DNA of 64,000 nt. Source: Rubrimonas cliftonensis (lineage in GTDB: Bacteria; Pseudomonadota; Alphaproteobacteria; Rhodobacterales; Rhodobacteraceae). A program made the translations under genes and the position numbers. The DNA lies in assembly GCF_900107585.1 (NCBI RefSeq), contig NZ_FNQM01000008.1:1-64000 (forward strand). The letters run 5' to 3'. Within the stretch, counting starts at the first letter, position 1. Every line of letters begins with the position of its first letter. Under the pieces are notes generated by a model, which saw only the letters and a program-made list of their open reading frames with translations, had not been told where the DNA came from and ran no database searches. This document shows, one piece after another, positions 8,676 to 19,023 of this stretch.

Positions 8676-10121
8676 TCAGCCGAACAGCAGCACGTCGCCG
8701 GCGAAGTCGGCGACGTCGAGCGCGCCGAAGCGGGCGGAGTTGATGAGGATCGAGCTGTCGCCGGCCTCGATCAGCACGTTGTCGCCGGCCTGGGTGATGC
8801 TCAGGTCGGCCAGCGCCAGCCCCGAGCCGCGGAAGTCCAGCGTGTCGGACTGCGGCAGGAAGTCGAGCACGATGCGGTCATGGCCCCATTCGGGCGTGTC
8901 GAACACGAAGACGTCGCGGCCCGGCCCGCCCTGCATCCGGTCGTCGCCGGCGCCGCCGGTGATGGTGTCGTCGTCGAGGTTGCCGAGCAGGGTGTCGTTC
9001 CCGGCCCCGCCGACCAGCACCTCGTCGCCGCGGAAGCCCACGAGGATGTCGTCGCCGGCGCCGCCGTCCATCTGGTCGTCGCCGCGGCCGGGCTTGATGA
9101 CGTCGTTCCCGGCGCCGCCGAGGATCGTGTCGTTCCCGTCGCCGGACAGGATCACGTCGTTCCCGTCGCCGCCGTCGATGAGGTCGTCGCCCGCGCCGCT
9201 CTTGATCGTGTCGTCGCCCGCGCCGCCGCGGATGGTGTCGTTCCCGCCGCCGGAGAGCGCGATGTCGTCGCCCGCGCCGAGGTCGATGTCGTCGGCGCCG
9301 TCCAGCCCCTTGACGGTGTCGCTCCCGCCGAGCGCGGCGATCGCGTCCTCGCCCGGCGTGCCGGTCAGCCGGTCGGGGCCCTCGGTGGCGCCGGCGACGC
9401 TCGGCTCGTCGATCTCCGGGATCTCGATGTCGATGCCGCCCGGCTCCTCGACAACCGGCGGCGTCTCTCCGACGCCTTCATTCACGGAGCCGCTGTCCGT
9501 CGCGCCGTCGCCCGTCACTCCGCTTGCCGCCGCCACCGCCGCATCGACGTCTGTTGCGGCGAACGCGTTGTCGCCGCGATAGAGTTCGTCGGTGGAGAGA
9601 TCGGTGCTGATGAACGGATCGACGATGCTCGACCCCGACGAGATCACCGGCGTGCGCACCTGCATGGCGGCCGTCACCCCGCTGATGGCCGCGAACGCCG
9701 CATCGAAGCCGATCAGGAACTGGAACGTCTGGTCGCCGTCGAGCTTGCCCGGCGCGTAGGTTCGCGTGAACTGCTCGATCAGCAGGGCGTAGGAGCTGAG
9801 CCCCTCCGGCGTCTGCTCCGGCGGCGCGGCGACGAGGCCGAAGCGCAGCCCCGTGGCGCTGTCGGTCTCGGCCGTCGTCTTGGGGTCGCCGAGGACGACG
9901 GCGGCGCCGTCCCCGATCTCGAGCTGGCCGTTCGGCAGCTCCGGGATCGCGTAGGAGGGGTCGAAGGGCGTGCCGCTGAAGGGCAGGGTGATGACGTAGG
10001 GCGTCACCTCGCGCGCTAGGAAGATCCCGTCGCGCACGTTGGTCCAGCGCAGCGCGCCCGACAGGGTCACGGTGTCCGCAGCCGTGTCCACGGCGATGTC
10101 GGGGATCTGGTCCGGGGTCAT
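8676..10121 (-). CDS. RTX protein with unrecognised head
   Basis: A 481-aa protein. The start at 10121 is chosen because GGGAGG lies about 7 nt upstream and the longer frame (to 10382) runs into antisense-like Arg-rich sequence over the preceding gene. Residues 1-200 (VTLSGALRWTNVRDGIFL, LEIGDGAAVVLGDP, FQFLIGFDAAFAAISGV) are beta-rich and not assigned to a family. Residues 200-260 are an acidic Pro/Glu linker (EEPGGIDIEIPEIDEPS). RTX nonapeptides and the common tail, ending in DVLLFG, occupy the rest. It is separated by 47 bp from the RTX gene upstream, so the two may form one operon. Export by a type I system is inferred; the transporter is not in the window. Confidence 0.86.
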   Translation of the reverse strand: MTPDQIPDIAVDTAADTVTLSGALRWTNVRDGIFLAREVTPYVITLPFSGTPFDPSYAIPELPNGQLEIGDGAAVVLGDPKTTAETDSATGLRFGLVAAPPEQTPEGLSSYALLIEQFTRTYAPGKLDGDQTFQFLIGFDAAFAAISGVTAAMQVRTPVISSGSSIVDPFISTDLSTDELYRGDNAFAATDVDAAVAAASGVTGDGATDSGSVNEGVGETPPVVEEPGGIDIEIPEIDEPSVAGATEGPDRLTGTPGEDAIAALGGSDTVKGLDGADDIDLGAGDDIALSGGGNDTIRGGAGDDTIKSGAGDDLIDGGDGNDVILSGDGNDTILGGAGNDVIKPGRGDDQMDGGAGDDILVGFRGDEVLVGGAGNDTLLGNLDDDTITGGAGDDRMQGGPGRDVFVFDTPEWGHDRIVLDFLPQSDTLDFRGSGLALADLSITQAGDNVLIEAGDSSILINSARFGALDVADFAGDVLLFG

Positions 10122-10168
10122 CGGCTGCGCCTCCCTTCCTGTCGGTCCCGCCTGTCGGTCCCGCGCGC

Positions 10169-11431
10169 TTACCCGAACAGCAGCACGTCGCCGGCGAAGT
10201 CGGCGACGTCGAGCGCGCCGAAGCGCTGGGAGTTGACGAGGATCGAGCTGTCGCCGGCCTCGATCAGCACGTTGCCGCCGGCCTGGGTGATGCTGAGGTC
10301 GGCCAGCGTCAGCCCCGAGCCGCGGAAGTCCAGCGTGTCGGACTGGGGCAGGAAGTCGAGTACGATGCGGTCGTCGCCCCATTCGGGCGTGTCGAACACG
10401 AAGACGTCGCGGCCCGGCCCGCCCTGCAGGCGGTCGTCGCCGGCGCCGCCGGTGATGGTGTCGTCGTCGAGGTTGCCGAGCAGGGTGTCGTTCCCGGCCC
10501 CGCCGACCAGAACTTCGTCGCCGCGGAAGCCCACGAGGATGTCGTCGCCGGCGCCGCCGTCCATCACGTCGTCGCCGCGGCCGGGCTTGAGGATGTCGTC
10601 GCCGTCGCCGCCGAGGATGGTGTCGTTCCCGTCGCCCGAGAGCACGATGTCGGCCCCGTCTCCCGCGTCGATCAGGTCGTCGCCGTCGCCGCTCTTGATG
10701 GTGTCGTCGCCGGCGCCGCCGCGGATGGTGTCGTTCCCGGCGTCGGAAACCACGCTGTCGTCGCCGTCGCCCAGCGCGATGTCGTCGTCGCTGTCGAGCC
10801 CGCGGACCGTGTCGTTCCCGCCCAGCGCGTCGATCGTGTCAGGGCCGGGCGTGCCGATCAGCAGGTCGGGGCCTTCCGTGGCCCCGGCGACGGTCAGCTC
10901 GCCGAGGTCGGGGATCTCCACGACGATGCTGCCCGGCTGCTCGGTGATCGGCGGCGTCTCGCCGTCGATCACCACGCCAGGCAGACCCGAGAGCGGGATC
11001 GAGACGCCGGGGCCGAAGGGGCCGGAGGTGACCGGCTGGAAGTCGGTGATGCTGTTCACGAAGGCCTGCGCCTCGGCCGCATTGGCGATCGCCGGTAGCG
11101 GATCCCCGCCGAGAAGAACGAAATTGTCGAAATTTGTCTCTTCGTCATACAGCGAAAGCAGCGTGTGGCTCAGGCCGTTGCTGCGGATGATGCGGACGAT
11201 CAGCTCCTCCTCGGGGCCGTCGTTGTCGTCGACGCCGACGAAGCGCTCGCTGGTGGTGTCGGAAGTGATCTCGACGACCTGAACGCCGCTCTCTTCGGTG
11301 AACAGCACCTGATAGCTGAACGCCGCATCCGCCGGACCCTGAAGCTCCAGCGTCCGGTTCGCGAAGGCGGTGACGGTTTCGGTCTCGTCCTGGAACCGGA
11401 TGGCGAGGACGGGAAGGGTGAACGTGGCCAC
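10169..11431 (-). CDS. RTX protein with unrecognised head
   Basis: A 420-aa protein if translation starts at the GTG at 11431 (MATFTLPVLAIRF), which has GGAG about 9 nt upstream; an ATG at 11446 would add five residues but lacks a ribosome site. The head (1-190) is beta-rich (ETVTAFANRTLELQG, SYQVLFTEESGVQVVEI, DNDGPEEELIVRIIR) and unassigned. A linker (EQPGSIVVEIPDLGELTV) resembles that of the next gene, hinting at common descent. RTX nonapeptides occupy about 205-330 and the shared tail about 330-420. Its promoter faces that of the plus-strand RTX gene at 11698. Confidence 0.84.
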   Translation of the reverse strand: MATFTLPVLAIRFQDETETVTAFANRTLELQGPADAAFSYQVLFTEESGVQVVEITSDTTSERFVGVDDNDGPEEELIVRIIRSNGLSHTLLSLYDEETNFDNFVLLGGDPLPAIANAAEAQAFVNSITDFQPVTSGPFGPGVSIPLSGLPGVVIDGETPPITEQPGSIVVEIPDLGELTVAGATEGPDLLIGTPGPDTIDALGGNDTVRGLDSDDDIALGDGDDSVVSDAGNDTIRGGAGDDTIKSGDGDDLIDAGDGADIVLSGDGNDTILGGDGDDILKPGRGDDVMDGGAGDDILVGFRGDEVLVGGAGNDTLLGNLDDDTITGGAGDDRLQGGPGRDVFVFDTPEWGDDRIVLDFLPQSDTLDFRGSGLTLADLSITQAGGNVLIEAGDSSILVNSQRFGALDVADFAGDVLLFG

Positions 11432-11554
11432 GATGCAACTCCACATGCAAGGGGCTCGCCGCGACAGGGCGACGATTCGACTGCTTAACGATTTGTAAAC
11501 GCCGCAGCGGCGGCCGGTCCACTTGCAAAGATGGTTACTCAAGGGCCGCGCGCA

Positions 11555-11570
11555 TGTGACGGGCGTCACA
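11555..11570. promoter_or_regulatory. Perfect CRP/FNR-type palindrome (TGTGA-N6-TCACA)
   Basis: TGTGACGGGCGTCACA is an exact TGTGA-N6-TCACA inverted repeat. It lies 124 bp upstream of the minus-strand RTX start (11431) and 127 bp upstream of the plus-strand RTX start (11698), almost in the middle of the divergent promoter region. This is the consensus half-site arrangement of the CRP family, so one regulator could control both directions. Which family member binds is not knowable from the site alone. Confidence 0.6.
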
Positions 11571-11697
11571 TCGCGCCGCATTATGGTTATGGTGCGTTAA
11601 CGATTGAACGGATCGCGACCGGCGATCCGGCGGGAGGCGGAGTTCGGCGGCTGCGGGGGGTCGGCGAAGCGCCTGAAACGCATCCAGGGGAGGCCCC

Positions 11698-14028
11698 ATG
11701 GCCGAATTCATCGTCACCTCCGGCGCCGACGTCGTCGACGACGGCGACCAGATCTTCACGCTGCGCGAGGCGATCCTCGCCGCGCGGGAGACGGAGGGGC
11801 CCGACACGATCCGCTTCGAGGCCGGCGTCGCGACCGTGACCCTCGCCGCGCCCGGCGACGGCGTGCCCTCGAACGCGCTGGAGATCGTCGCGGGCGAGAG
11901 CGTCTTCATCGACGGCGATGCGAACGGCGACGGCCTGCCCGACGTGACCATCAGCGGCGGCGACGCCACGGCGCATTTCCTGGTCGAGGAGGGCGCGTCG
12001 CTGTCGCTGACCGCGCTGCGCCTCGTCGACGGCAGGGTGGTCTTCGGCGGCGCCTTCGCGGCCCCGGGAACTCCCGGCGCCGACCGCGGCGACGCCAGCG
12101 ACGGCTTCCAGACCTCGCTGAGCAGCGGCGTCCGCAACTTCCAGCCCGCCGCGAACGGGGTCGCCGGCGGAACCGGCGGCCCGGGCGACGACGGCGCGGC
12201 GGCGGCGGGGTCGATCCTGAACTTCGGCGAGTTGTCGCTGACGCGTGTGTTTCTCGACGACAACAGCGCCCAGGGTCAGCCCGGCGGGGCGGGCGGCGCC
12301 GGCGGCGACGGCGCCCGCGGCGGCGATTTTCCCGGCAAGGCGCCGGACCGGTTCAACGGGGAGGACGGTGGAAACGGCGGCGCCGGCGGAACCGGCGGCG
12401 CGGCCGGCGACGGCGGCGACGGTGCGGGCGCCGTCGTCAACCTCGGATCGCTCACCCTGCGCGACGTCGCCTTCGGCGCCGGCAATGTCGGTGCGGCGGG
12501 ATCGGGCGGCGCCGGTGGAACCGGCGGCGTCGGCGGGCGCGGCGGCAACGCCGAGGACGGCGGCGACGGAACCTTCGGCGCGGCCGGCGACGGCGGCGAC
12601 GGCGGAAACGGCGGGCGCGGCGGCGATGGCGGCTCGGGCGGCGACGGCGGCGACGCGGCGCATGGCGTGGTCAACCGCGGCGCGCTGTCGGCCGAGACCC
12701 TGGTTGCCGCGCTCGATCCTGCGGCGAGCGGCCCGGCCCCGGTGTCGGCCGGCGGCGGCGGGGCGCGCAACTCCGGCGGCGGCGCCGGCACGCGCGGCGA
12801 CGCCGGCGGCGGCTTTCTCGGCGGCGGGGCCGACGGGTCGAACGGCTCCGGCGGCTCGCTGGGCAGCTTCGGCGCGGCGGGATCGGTCGGCGCGGCGGCG
12901 CCGGTCCTGCTCAACGCCGGCGACGGCGACGCGCCCGGCTTCGTGGACACGCTGGTTTTCGCCCACGCCGCCGTGACGACCGTGCGCGAGGGCGACGCGC
13001 TGCGCTTTTCCATCGGCCGGCTCGGCTCGACCGCGACCAGCTTCACCGTGGCCTGGGCGCTGACCGGCCTCTCGGCGTCGGATCTCGCGGGCGCTCCCGC
13101 GCTCAGCGGCGCGGTATCCTTCACCGCCGGCGCATCGGACGCGCAGACGCTGAGCTTCACCGTTCGCGACGACGGCGCCTTCGAGGCGACCGAGACCGCG
13201 ACGCTGACGCTGACCGGGGTCAGCTTCACCTCCTCGACCGACGAGGAGATCGGCCTCGGCACCGCCGCGGCGGTGGTCGCGGTGCTCGACGCCGCCGCCG
13301 GCACCGAGGGCGCGACCGAAGGGCCCGACCGCATCAACGGAACCGCCGGCCCCGACGTGATCGCGTCGCTCGGCGGGAACGACACGGTGAAGGGCTTCGC
13401 CAGCGACGACGACATCGTGCTCGGCGCGGACGACGACATCGCGCTGGGCGGATCGGGCGACGACACCATCGAGGGCGGCGACGGGAACGACACCATCAAG
13501 AGCGGCGCCGGCGACGACAGCATCGAGGGCGGCGCGGGGAACGACGTGATCCTGTCCGGCGACGGCGACGACACGATCCTCGGCGGCGCCGGGAACGACA
13601 CGATCAAGCCCGGCCGCGGGAACGACGTGATGGACGGCGGGGCCGGCGACGACATCCTCGTGGGCTTCCGCGGCGACGAGGTTCTGGTCGGCGGGGCCGG
13701 GAACGACACCCTGCTCGGCAACCTCGACGACGACACCATCACCGGCGGCGCCGGCGACGACCGCCTGCAGGGCGGCCCGGGCTTCGACGTCTTCGTGTTC
13801 GACACGGCGGAATGGGGCGACGACCGCATCGTGCTCGACTTCCTGCCCCAGTCCGACACGCTGGACTTCCGCGGCTCGGGGCTGGCGCTGGCCGACCTGA
13901 GCATCACCCAGGCCGGCGACAACGTGCTGATCGAGGCCGGCGACAGCTCGATCCTCGTCAACTCCGCCCGCTTCGGGGCGCTCGACGTCGCCGACTTCGC
14001 CGGCGACGTGCTGCTGTTCGACGCCTGA
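11698..14028 (+). CDS. CSLREA/glycine-rich/Calx-beta RTX protein
   Basis: A 776-aa protein and the only RTX gene of the array on the plus strand; AGGGGAGG lies just before the ATG. Residues 1-115 resemble CSLREA-type beta-helix surface domains (IFTLREAILAARETEGPDTI). Residues about 150-405 are extremely Gly/Ala/Asp-rich (GGAGGAGGDGARGGDF), resembling PGRS-like polyglycine sheets. Residues about 417-535 look like a Calx-beta domain (VREGDALRFSIGRLG...FEATETATLTL). RTX nonapeptides (about 544-688) and the common tail, ending DVLLFDA, follow. Its stop is 12 bp from the convergent phosphohexomutase stop. It is probably an exported structural or adhesive protein. Confidence 0.88.
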   Translation: MAEFIVTSGADVVDDGDQIFTLREAILAARETEGPDTIRFEAGVATVTLAAPGDGVPSNALEIVAGESVFIDGDANGDGLPDVTISGGDATAHFLVEEGASLSLTALRLVDGRVVFGGAFAAPGTPGADRGDASDGFQTSLSSGVRNFQPAANGVAGGTGGPGDDGAAAAGSILNFGELSLTRVFLDDNSAQGQPGGAGGAGGDGARGGDFPGKAPDRFNGEDGGNGGAGGTGGAAGDGGDGAGAVVNLGSLTLRDVAFGAGNVGAAGSGGAGGTGGVGGRGGNAEDGGDGTFGAAGDGGDGGNGGRGGDGGSGGDGGDAAHGVVNRGALSAETLVAALDPAASGPAPVSAGGGGARNSGGGAGTRGDAGGGFLGGGADGSNGSGGSLGSFGAAGSVGAAAPVLLNAGDGDAPGFVDTLVFAHAAVTTVREGDALRFSIGRLGSTATSFTVAWALTGLSASDLAGAPALSGAVSFTAGASDAQTLSFTVRDDGAFEATETATLTLTGVSFTSSTDEEIGLGTAAAVVAVLDAAAGTEGATEGPDRINGTAGPDVIASLGGNDTVKGFASDDDIVLGADDDIALGGSGDDTIEGGDGNDTIKSGAGDDSIEGGAGNDVILSGDGDDTILGGAGNDTIKPGRGNDVMDGGAGDDILVGFRGDEVLVGGAGNDTLLGNLDDDTITGGAGDDRLQGGPGFDVFVFDTAEWGDDRIVLDFLPQSDTLDFRGSGLALADLSITQAGDNVLIEAGDSSILVNSARFGALDVADFAGDVLLFDA

Positions 14029-14040
14029 GGCGCCGCCGCG

Positions 14041-15483
<1,443 letters not shown>

Positions 15484-15608
15484 CGCCTGTCGCCCCCTCG
15501 CGGACCCGCCGCCCGCGGTTTAGCCGGCCCGGCCCGCGGCGTCACGCGGCGCGGCGCTGCAGGGCGCTGCATGTCGGACCAGTCCTTCGCCAGATCAGAG
15601 GGCCGCCC

Positions 15609-15940
15609 ATGAAGGTCGTCGACATCCATGAGGCCAGGGCCCGTCTCTACCGTCTCGTCGCGGCGGCGGGTGAGAGCTTCGTGATCGCGCGTGCGCCGGC
15701 AAGCCGCTGGTGCGGTTGGTCCCGGTGGACGCGCGCGCGTCGCGATCGCCCCCATCGCATGCGGCGGCGTCTGCTCGAGACCGGCTGGACCGAGCTGACG
15801 CCGGAAGGCCGCCCCGCCGCCGATCCACGCCGACCCGTTCGACCGGCCGATGGTGGCGCCGGCGCAGGTCGAGGGGCTGGCGCTGCCGACGCGCGACCCG
15901 GTGGCGGCGCGCCACCCCCGGACCGGTCCGGCTGGTCTGA
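15609..15940 (+). pseudogene. Decayed vapBC-type toxin-antitoxin locus
   Basis: The first 29 codons read as a Phd/YefM-type antitoxin start (MKVVDIHEARARLYRLVAA). The expected continuation (GKPLVRLVPVDAR) is in another frame, after a shift near 15695. Further on, three frames in turn give pieces of a PIN toxin C-terminus: LLETGWTEL (near 15775), then IHADPFDR and VEGLALPTRDP (15824-15908), then PGPVRLV and a stop at 15940. The N-terminal half of the toxin is missing. This is best read as a deletion-fused, frameshifted vapB-vapC remnant. Confidence 0.75.
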
Positions 15941-15980
15941 GGCCCGGAGCGCGCTTCGGCTTCCGGGGCGCGCCGGGATC

Positions 15981-16370
15981 TCAAGTCCACAGCCGCTGCG
16001 CGCCGACGGCGTCGAACGCCGTGTCGGGAGAGACGATCGGCAGTTCTTCGGCCTGGGCCGCCGCCGCTATGATCCGGTCGAACGGATCGCGATGGTCCCA
16101 GTCCAGCAGCGACGCCGAGAGGGCGGTCGCCGCCGACAGCGGAATGGGATCGAAGCCGTCCGCCAGCGCGCGATCGAGCAGCTCTCCGGCGAAAGGCGCC
16201 ATGGCGGGCCATTTCCCGAGCCGAACCTTCTGACCGATCTCGTAGAAGGAGATGACGCTCAGCGCGACGCGCTCGGCGCGTTCGATCTGCGCACGGACCG
16301 TTGCAGGCAGGCGCGGGTCGTCGGTCAGGACCATGGCGAAGGGGCCGGTGTCGAGCAGCAGCGCCGTCAC
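15981..16370 (-). CDS. PIN-domain toxin (VapC family)
   Basis: A 129-aa protein that starts at a GTG overlapping the antitoxin stop by 4 bp (GTGA). The acidic PIN residues are visible: D7 (LLLDTGPF), E44 (SFYEIGQK), D98 (HRDPFDRII) and D116 (IVSPDTAF). VapC toxins are Mg-dependent ribonucleases that usually cut tRNA or rRNA and are held inactive by the cognate antitoxin. The gene is the second of a two-gene unit with the Phd-type antitoxin and lies next to a decayed copy of a similar locus. Length is normal for the family. Confidence 0.88.
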   Translation of the reverse strand: MTALLLDTGPFAMVLTDDPRLPATVRAQIERAERVALSVISFYEIGQKVRLGKWPAMAPFAGELLDRALADGFDPIPLSAATALSASLLDWDHRDPFDRIIAAAAQAEELPIVSPDTAFDAVGAQRLWT

Positions 16371-16597
16371 GCGGCGTCCCAGTCCCGCAGTTCCTCGGCG
16401 TCCATCGGCGCGAAGGCGTCGTCCGGCGGCGGCGCGACCAGCCCCTTCAGCCCGCCGATCCGGACGCGCGCCCTGCGCGCCGGCGCCAGTTCCGCGACGG
16501 GCGTTCCGTGGCGGGTGATCACGACCCGTTCGCCGCGCTCCACCGCCTCGATCAGCTTCGAGAGATTCGTCTTTGCGGCGTGGACCGAGACCTGCAT
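16367..16597 (-). CDS. Phd/YefM-type antitoxin
   Basis: A 76-aa protein starting at the ATG at 16597, with GAGG about 5 nt upstream; the longer frame from 16636 lacks a ribosome site. The N-terminus (VSVHAAKTNLSKLIEAVERG, then VVITRHGTPVAEL) is the typical Phd/YefM DNA-binding dimer fold. The C-terminal third (DDAFAPMDAEELRDWDAA) would wrap the toxin. It is translationally coupled to the PIN toxin and probably autorepresses the pair's promoter. Confidence 0.87.
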   Translation of the reverse strand: MQVSVHAAKTNLSKLIEAVERGERVVITRHGTPVAELAPARRARVRIGGLKGLVAPPPDDAFAPMDAEELRDWDAA

Positions 16598-16703
16598 CGC
16601 AACCTCGAAATGACCATAGCCAGACCTTAGCCACAATCGGGCGTCGCGGCAATCGGCGTGAACGGGCGCCGTGAAAGGTCTTGGGCGGCGCGGGCCCGTC
16701 GCC

Positions 16704-18050
16704 TCAGCCCGCCGACAGCGCCGCCGCCACGGCGCCCACGGTCTCCTCGACCATGGCGCGGTCCTCCGCCTCGGCCATGACGCGGATCACCGGCTCGGTG
16801 CCGGAGGGACGGATCAGCAGGCGGCCATGGCCGTCGAGCGCCGCCTCCGCCGCGGCGATGGCGGCGCGCACCGGCGCGCGCTCCAGCGCCTCCCGCGGGG
16901 CCGCGACGTTGACGAGCTTCTGCGGCAGCGGCTCGAACAGCGCCAGCGTCTCCGAGGCCGGCCGCCCGGTCTCGGCGATCACCGCCAGCGCCTGCAGCGC
17001 GGCGAGCAGGCCGTCGCCGGTGGTGGCGAAGTCGCTCAGGATGACATGGCCCGACTGCTCGCCGCCGACGTTGCAGCCCTGCGCGCGCATCGCCTCGACC
17101 ACATAGCGGTCGCCCACCCTGGTGCGGATCATGCCGACGCCCTTCGCGCCGAGCCAGCGCTCCAGCCCGAGATTGGACATGACGGTGGCCACCAGCGCGC
17201 CGCCCGAGAGCCTGCCGGCCTCGGCCCAGCGCGCCGCGATCAGGCCCATGATCTGGTCGCCGTCCACCAGGCGCCCGGTCTCGTCGATCAGCATCACGCG
17301 GTCGGCGTCGCCGTCCAGCGCCACGCCGATGTCGGCGCCGTGCTCCAGCACCGCGGCCGCGCAGGCCTGCGGCGCGGTGGAGCCGACGCCGTCGTTGATG
17401 TTGAGGCCGTTGGGCGAGACGCCGATGCGGACCACCTCGGCCCCCAGCTCCCACAGCGCCTCGGGCGCGGCGCGGTAGGCGGCGCCGTTGGCGCAGTCGA
17501 TCGCGACCTTGAGGCCGTCGAGCCTCAGCCCCTTGGGAAAGCTCGCCTTCACCACCTCGATATAGCGCGCCACGCCGCCGTCGATGCGCCGCGCCCGGCC
17601 GACGCGGCCCGCGAGGTCCCAGCCGGGCGCAGTCGGGGGCGAAGGTGCGGCGATCTCGGCCTCGATGGCGTCCTCCTCGGCGTCCGACAGCTTGTAGCCG
17701 TCCGGCCCGAACAGCTTGATGCCGTTGTCGGCCCACGGGTTGTGCGAGGCCGACAGCATCACGCCGACGTCGGCGCGCATGGAGCGCGTCAGCATCCCCA
17801 CCGCCGGCGTCGGCACCGGGCCGAGCAGCATCACGTCCATCCCCCCGGAGGTGAAGCCGGCCTGCAGCGCGCTCTCCAGCATGTAGCCCGAGAGCCGCGT
17901 GTCCTTGCCGATCACCACGCGCCCCGAGCCGCCCTCGCGCCGGAACCGCCGCGCCGCCGCGCGCCCCAGCGCCAGCGCGACCTCGGCGGTCATCGGGTGG
18001 ACGTTGGCGGGCCCGCGCACGCCGTCGGTGCCGAAGAGTCTTGGGGACAT
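16704..18050 (-). CDS. glmM: Phosphoglucosamine mutase
   Basis: A 448-aa enzyme converting glucosamine-6-phosphate to glucosamine-1-phosphate, the second step to UDP-GlcNAc. Features are the GTDGVRG start, the catalytic serine loop SASHNP (S102), the metal loop DGDADR and the phosphate loop [18 protein letters not shown] precedes the ATG. Length is normal. It sits close to glmU and glmS, so all three dedicated Glm enzymes lie within 7.5 kb, although glmM is on the opposite strand. Confidence 0.96.
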   Translation of the reverse strand: MSPRLFGTDGVRGPANVHPMTAEVALALGRAAARRFRREGGSGRVVIGKDTRLSGYMLESALQAGFTSGGMDVMLLGPVPTPAVGMLTRSMRADVGVMLSASHNPWADNGIKLFGPDGYKLSDAEEDAIEAEIAAPSPPTAPGWDLAGRVGRARRIDGGVARYIEVVKASFPKGLRLDGLKVAIDCANGAAYRAAPEALWELGAEVVRIGVSPNGLNINDGVGSTAPQACAAAVLEHGADIGVALDGDADRVMLIDETGRLVDGDQIMGLIAARWAEAGRLSGGALVATVMSNLGLERWLGAKGVGMIRTRVGDRYVVEAMRAQGCNVGGEQSGHVILSDFATTGDGLLAALQALAVIAETGRPASETLALFEPLPQKLVNVAAPREALERAPVRAAIAAAEAALDGHGRLLIRPSGTEPVIRVMAEAEDRAMVEETVGAVAAALSAG

Positions 18051-18204
18051 GGGCGGGCTTCCTTCCGGGGCGGCGCGCGGCGGCGCGGACGGGACGTCAT
18101 GCCGGCGCGTTATGGCGCCTTCGCGGCCGGAAGTTGATCCCCCGCGCGTCGCCCGTGGAGAGCCGGAGACGGTGGGGAGGCGGGCCGCGGGAAGGCCGCG
18201 GGCG

Positions 18205-18774
18205 TCAGGCGATGGCGCCGCTCCGCGCCAGCCGCCGCAGGTTGCGCTGGCGCAGCGCGTAGTAGAGCCAGGCGAGCGCCGTCACGGGCAGGGTGAGCCG
18301 TCCGGCCTCGACCCGCACCAGATCGGTGTAGCGCGTCCGCCCGCCCGGCGCTGGCTCAAGGATCATGAGGTGATCCCAGGCGCTGACCACGTCGCCGCGG
18401 CCGTTGTCGCGCAGCAGGCGGCGCGCGCCCTCGGCCGGCGGCCGCTCGATGGCGATGACCTGCCGCCCGATCGGCAGCCAGCCGAAGAGCCGCAGATCGA
18501 CGCGGTGCTCGCGCGCGTCCCACACCGTCGGAAATCCGTCGGGATCGACCGGGTCGAAGCGCATCAGGCCGCGGGTGACGCTCTCCAGCAGCGCCGGCGT
18601 CTGGATCGCCCGCCACAGCGTCTCGATGTCGACGTCCAGCGTCACGGAGGTCGCCGCGCTGCGCCCGCGCGGCTCGGCGGCGCGCTTCAGGGCCCGCGTC
18701 TCGGCGCGTGTCTGGGCGCGGCGGGCGTCGAGGACGAACAGGCACGGCGTGGCGCGGCATGGGCGTGTCATCAT
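18205..18774 (-). CDS. SRPBCC-fold protein (polyketide cyclase/START-like)
   Basis: A 189-aa protein starting at the first of two adjacent ATGs, with GGAG 5 nt upstream. After a basic N-terminal stretch, residues about 43-185 look like an SRPBCC ligand-binding fold ([23 protein letters not shown], then [31 protein letters not shown]). Members bind hydrophobic ligands, but the ligand here is unknown. The C-terminus is basic ([12 protein letters not shown]). It shares strand with glmM, 154 bp away, and diverges from glmU. No specific function can be given. Confidence 0.7.
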   Translation of the reverse strand: MMTRPCRATPCLFVLDARRAQTRAETRALKRAAEPRGRSAATSVTLDVDIETLWRAIQTPALLESVTRGLMRFDPVDPDGFPTVWDAREHRVDLRLFGWLPIGRQVIAIERPPAEGARRLLRDNGRGDVVSAWDHLMILEPAPGGRTRYTDLVRVEAGRLTLPVTALAWLYYALRQRNLRRLARSGAIA

Positions 18775-19023
18775 GGGCGCTCCGTTAACTCGTTTACATT
18801 TATTTGCCCCTTGTGACGGCGCGCGCCATCCCTCATTTATGGGGAGGCGTTCTATGCCAACTATCTGAAAAATAACGCAGGAGAAGCTGGCGGATCGAGT
18901 TTGCCGCCGGACCCGCGCGGTTAACGCAGCGTCAGCTTGCGGCGATCTCGGTCCGGCGCTTCTCAAACCCCGGAGGGGCGCCGTAGAAGAGGGCTCCCGT
19001 CGCTGACCGCCAGGCGCCCGCCG

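Larger units (their letters stand above)
3037..14028. repeat. Dispersed near-identical RTX/secretion tail, six complete copies
   Basis: About 650 bp encoding the RTX block and the C-terminal domain recurs at the 3' ends of six genes. Approximate spans are 3037-3700, 5084-5700, 6546-7200, 8676-9330 and 10169-10830 on the minus strand, and 13360-14028 on the plus strand; a seventh copy begins at 1-380. The last 200 bp or so of these genes (LDFRGSGLALADLSI...DVLLFG) are close to identical at DNA level, while the heads are unrelated. This pattern fits cassette-like head exchange or gene conversion of tails. Confidence 0.85.

Noticed and set aside
6324-10019. Very long plus-strand frame (1231 codons) and similar long frames over region 1
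   Set aside because: It runs antisense to four RTX genes; its repetitive Val/Ala/Gly/Asp text is the shadow of RTX codons in GC-rich DNA.
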